This document shows, in pieces, positions 62,974-64,000 of a DNA stretch of 64,000 nt. The stretch comes from Rhynchopus sp. YZ270_cl-10 (Eukaryota; Euglenozoa; Diplonemea; Diplonemida; Diplonemidae): the NCBI GenBank assembly GCA_964035575.1, contig OZ037861.1, forward strand, positions 1 to 64,000, written 5' to 3'. The translations under genes were made by a program, and so were the position numbers. A model generated the notes under the pieces. It searched no databases. It was not told the DNA's origin and saw nothing but the letters and a program-made list of their open reading frames with translations. How positions within the stretch are numbered: the stretch's first letter is position 1; every line of letters begins with the position of its first letter.

Positions 62974-63011
62974 CTAAGATGAACCCAAGCCTCTCGTGCT
63001 AAAGTCACCTT
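62974..63011 (+). repeat. Stem-loop family member 7
   Basis: AAGATGAACCCAAGCCTCTC then GTGCTAAAGTCACCTT. Shares the CTCTCGTGCT core with member 5. Confidence 0.6.
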
Positions 63012-63368
63012 TAAAAAGATGGTTGCGGTCGTGTTCTTCATTTGTTATTTTTGGGGGTGTGTTATCAATGGCATCCAGCTGTGCGCATCTATGGGCAGAA
63101 TTCAAGATAACAAAATGAGAAAGAAAACTAGAAAGGATGAAAGTGCAAATCACATACATATACATGGATTGTAAAGGGTAATTGAATAAACCTTTGTTGT
63201 CGTTTGTTTTGCTTCAGCAAAGGTCACATACTGAGAGAGAAAAAAATGCAGGAACGAGAAAAAGGGGGAAACAAACATGTTGCCTCCACACGACGTACCT
63301 CACGTACTTGCGTTTTATACGGGGTTAATCATTTCAGAAAACTTAGAAGATGGTTGTTCAGCTCCGTG

Positions 63369-63852
63369 TACATGCACACATGCACACATGCACACATGCA
63401 CACATGCACACATGCACACATGCACACATGCACACATGCACACATGCACACATGCACACATGCACACATGCACACATGCACACATGCACACATGCACACA
63501 TGCACACATGCACACATGCACACATGCACACATGCACACATGCACACATGCACACATGCACACATGCACACATGCACACATGCACACATGCACACATGCA
63601 CACATGCACACATGCACACATGCACACATGCACACATGCACACATGCACACATGCACACATGCACACATGCACACATGCACACATGCACACATGCACACA
63701 TGCACACATGCACACATGCACACATGCACACATGCACACATGCACACATGCACACATGCACACATGCACACATGCACACATGCACACATGCACACATGCA
63801 CACATGCACACATGCACACATGCACACATGCACACATGCACACATGCACACA
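63369..63852. repeat. (CACATGCA)n octamer array, ~60 units
   Basis: Uninterrupted octamers from GTGTACATGCACACATG to CACACACATCCC. The unit contains the palindrome TGCA and can form Z-DNA-like alternating purine-pyrimidine runs. Confidence 0.97.
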
Positions 63853-64000
63853 CATCCCTAAACACACCAATCTCAAATCGTTACAAGGCAGCTGATTTTT
63901 GACACTTGGCCAGTCGAGAGAATAAATCGCCTGCACCAAAGATGGGAAGAGCACACGCAGCTCAGACCCCACCACTCCGGCTTCGGAGGAAGCAAGAAGA
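63853..64000. other. Right edge, unique sequence
   Basis: Unique sequence to the window end. Nothing recognised. Confidence 0.4.

Larger units (their letters stand above)
59798..63368. other. Long intergenic region without a recognised gene
   Basis: No convincing CDS, tRNA or known ncRNA. It contains six members of a stem-loop family, two copies of the GGTGGGGTCAATCTG spacer block (61235 and 61455, each preceded by ATTTGCATTTTTGGG and followed by ATGAGCCCGGT), G-rich tracts and many A/T runs. Confidence 0.5.

Noticed and set aside
63204-63975. HTHAHM and CACVHVCM repeat ORFs over the CACATGCA array
   Set aside because: Same reason: microsatellite open in several frames, no flanking coding signal.

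Overview
The window is nuclear DNA of a euglenozoan protist, most probably a diplonemid. The decisive evidence is a cluster of five spliced-leader (SL) RNA genes at 38.87-41.17 kb on the minus strand. Each has a 40-nt mini-exon starting AACCAACGAT and ending TACTTCATTG, followed by a GTATGG donor, a short intron, a GNRA hairpin and a T-run. The core resembles the kinetoplastid SL, and the whole mini-exon resembles what I recall of the Diplonema SL. Most gene starts also carry an AG acceptor 26-37 nt upstream, as expected for trans-spliced mRNAs. Cis introns are present too (49, 49, 62 and 331 bp), all with GTAT donors. Nothing looks prokaryotic or organellar.

Layout. 1-13.7 kb: arrays of the octamer GCGGGTTT enclosing copies of a 2.4-3.5 kb composite repeat, of which a third copy lies at 35.4-37.9 kb. 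13.7-19.2 kb: 9-bp arrays, a dispersed hairpin repeat, and two broken ARF GTPase copies on a segmental duplication. 19.9-24.1 kb: a minus-strand gene group (actin with a 49-bp intron, a protein with two possible winged-helix segments, a two-CCCH-finger protein). 24.8-25.7 kb: a plus-strand three-exon C2H2 protein gene. 26.0-33.0 kb: a truncated Helitron followed by an uninterrupted 2017-codon Helitron Rep/helicase/OTU gene. 34.4-35.2 kb: a low-complexity hypothetical ORF. 38.6-41.2 kb: a small-RNA locus, all on the minus strand, with the five SL RNAs, 7SL/SRP RNA, U6 snRNA and an unassigned Sm-type RNA. 41.2-47.4 kb: spacer including a 401-bp tandem repeat (four units) and a 162-bp tandem repeat. 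46.6-49.4 kb: eleven tRNA genes on both strands. 49.8-50.1 kb: a minisatellite. 50.1-50.6 kb: a small gene with a possible myristoylation start. 51.4-55.3 kb: 7-bp and 8-bp arrays and a Tc1/mariner-type MITE. 55.7-59.8 kb: a secreted glycosidase-like gene and a two-exon gene with a possible mitochondrial presequence. 59.8-63.4 kb: no convincing gene, but a dispersed stem-loop family. 63.4-63.85 kb: an 8-bp array.

How the parts relate. The small-RNA locus would supply SL RNA for trans-splicing, U6 for the spliceosome, and 7SL for secretion of proteins such as the glycosidase. 7SL, U6 and the unassigned RNA share a 35-bp upstream module ending exactly 23 nt before each inferred start, while the SL genes have a different element fixed at -41. 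Three tRNA genes (Ala-TGC, Lys-CTT, Arg-CCG) encode C instead of the near-universal T at position 33. These two patterns are the most novel observations here. All calls come from reading the sequence; no database search or folding program was run.
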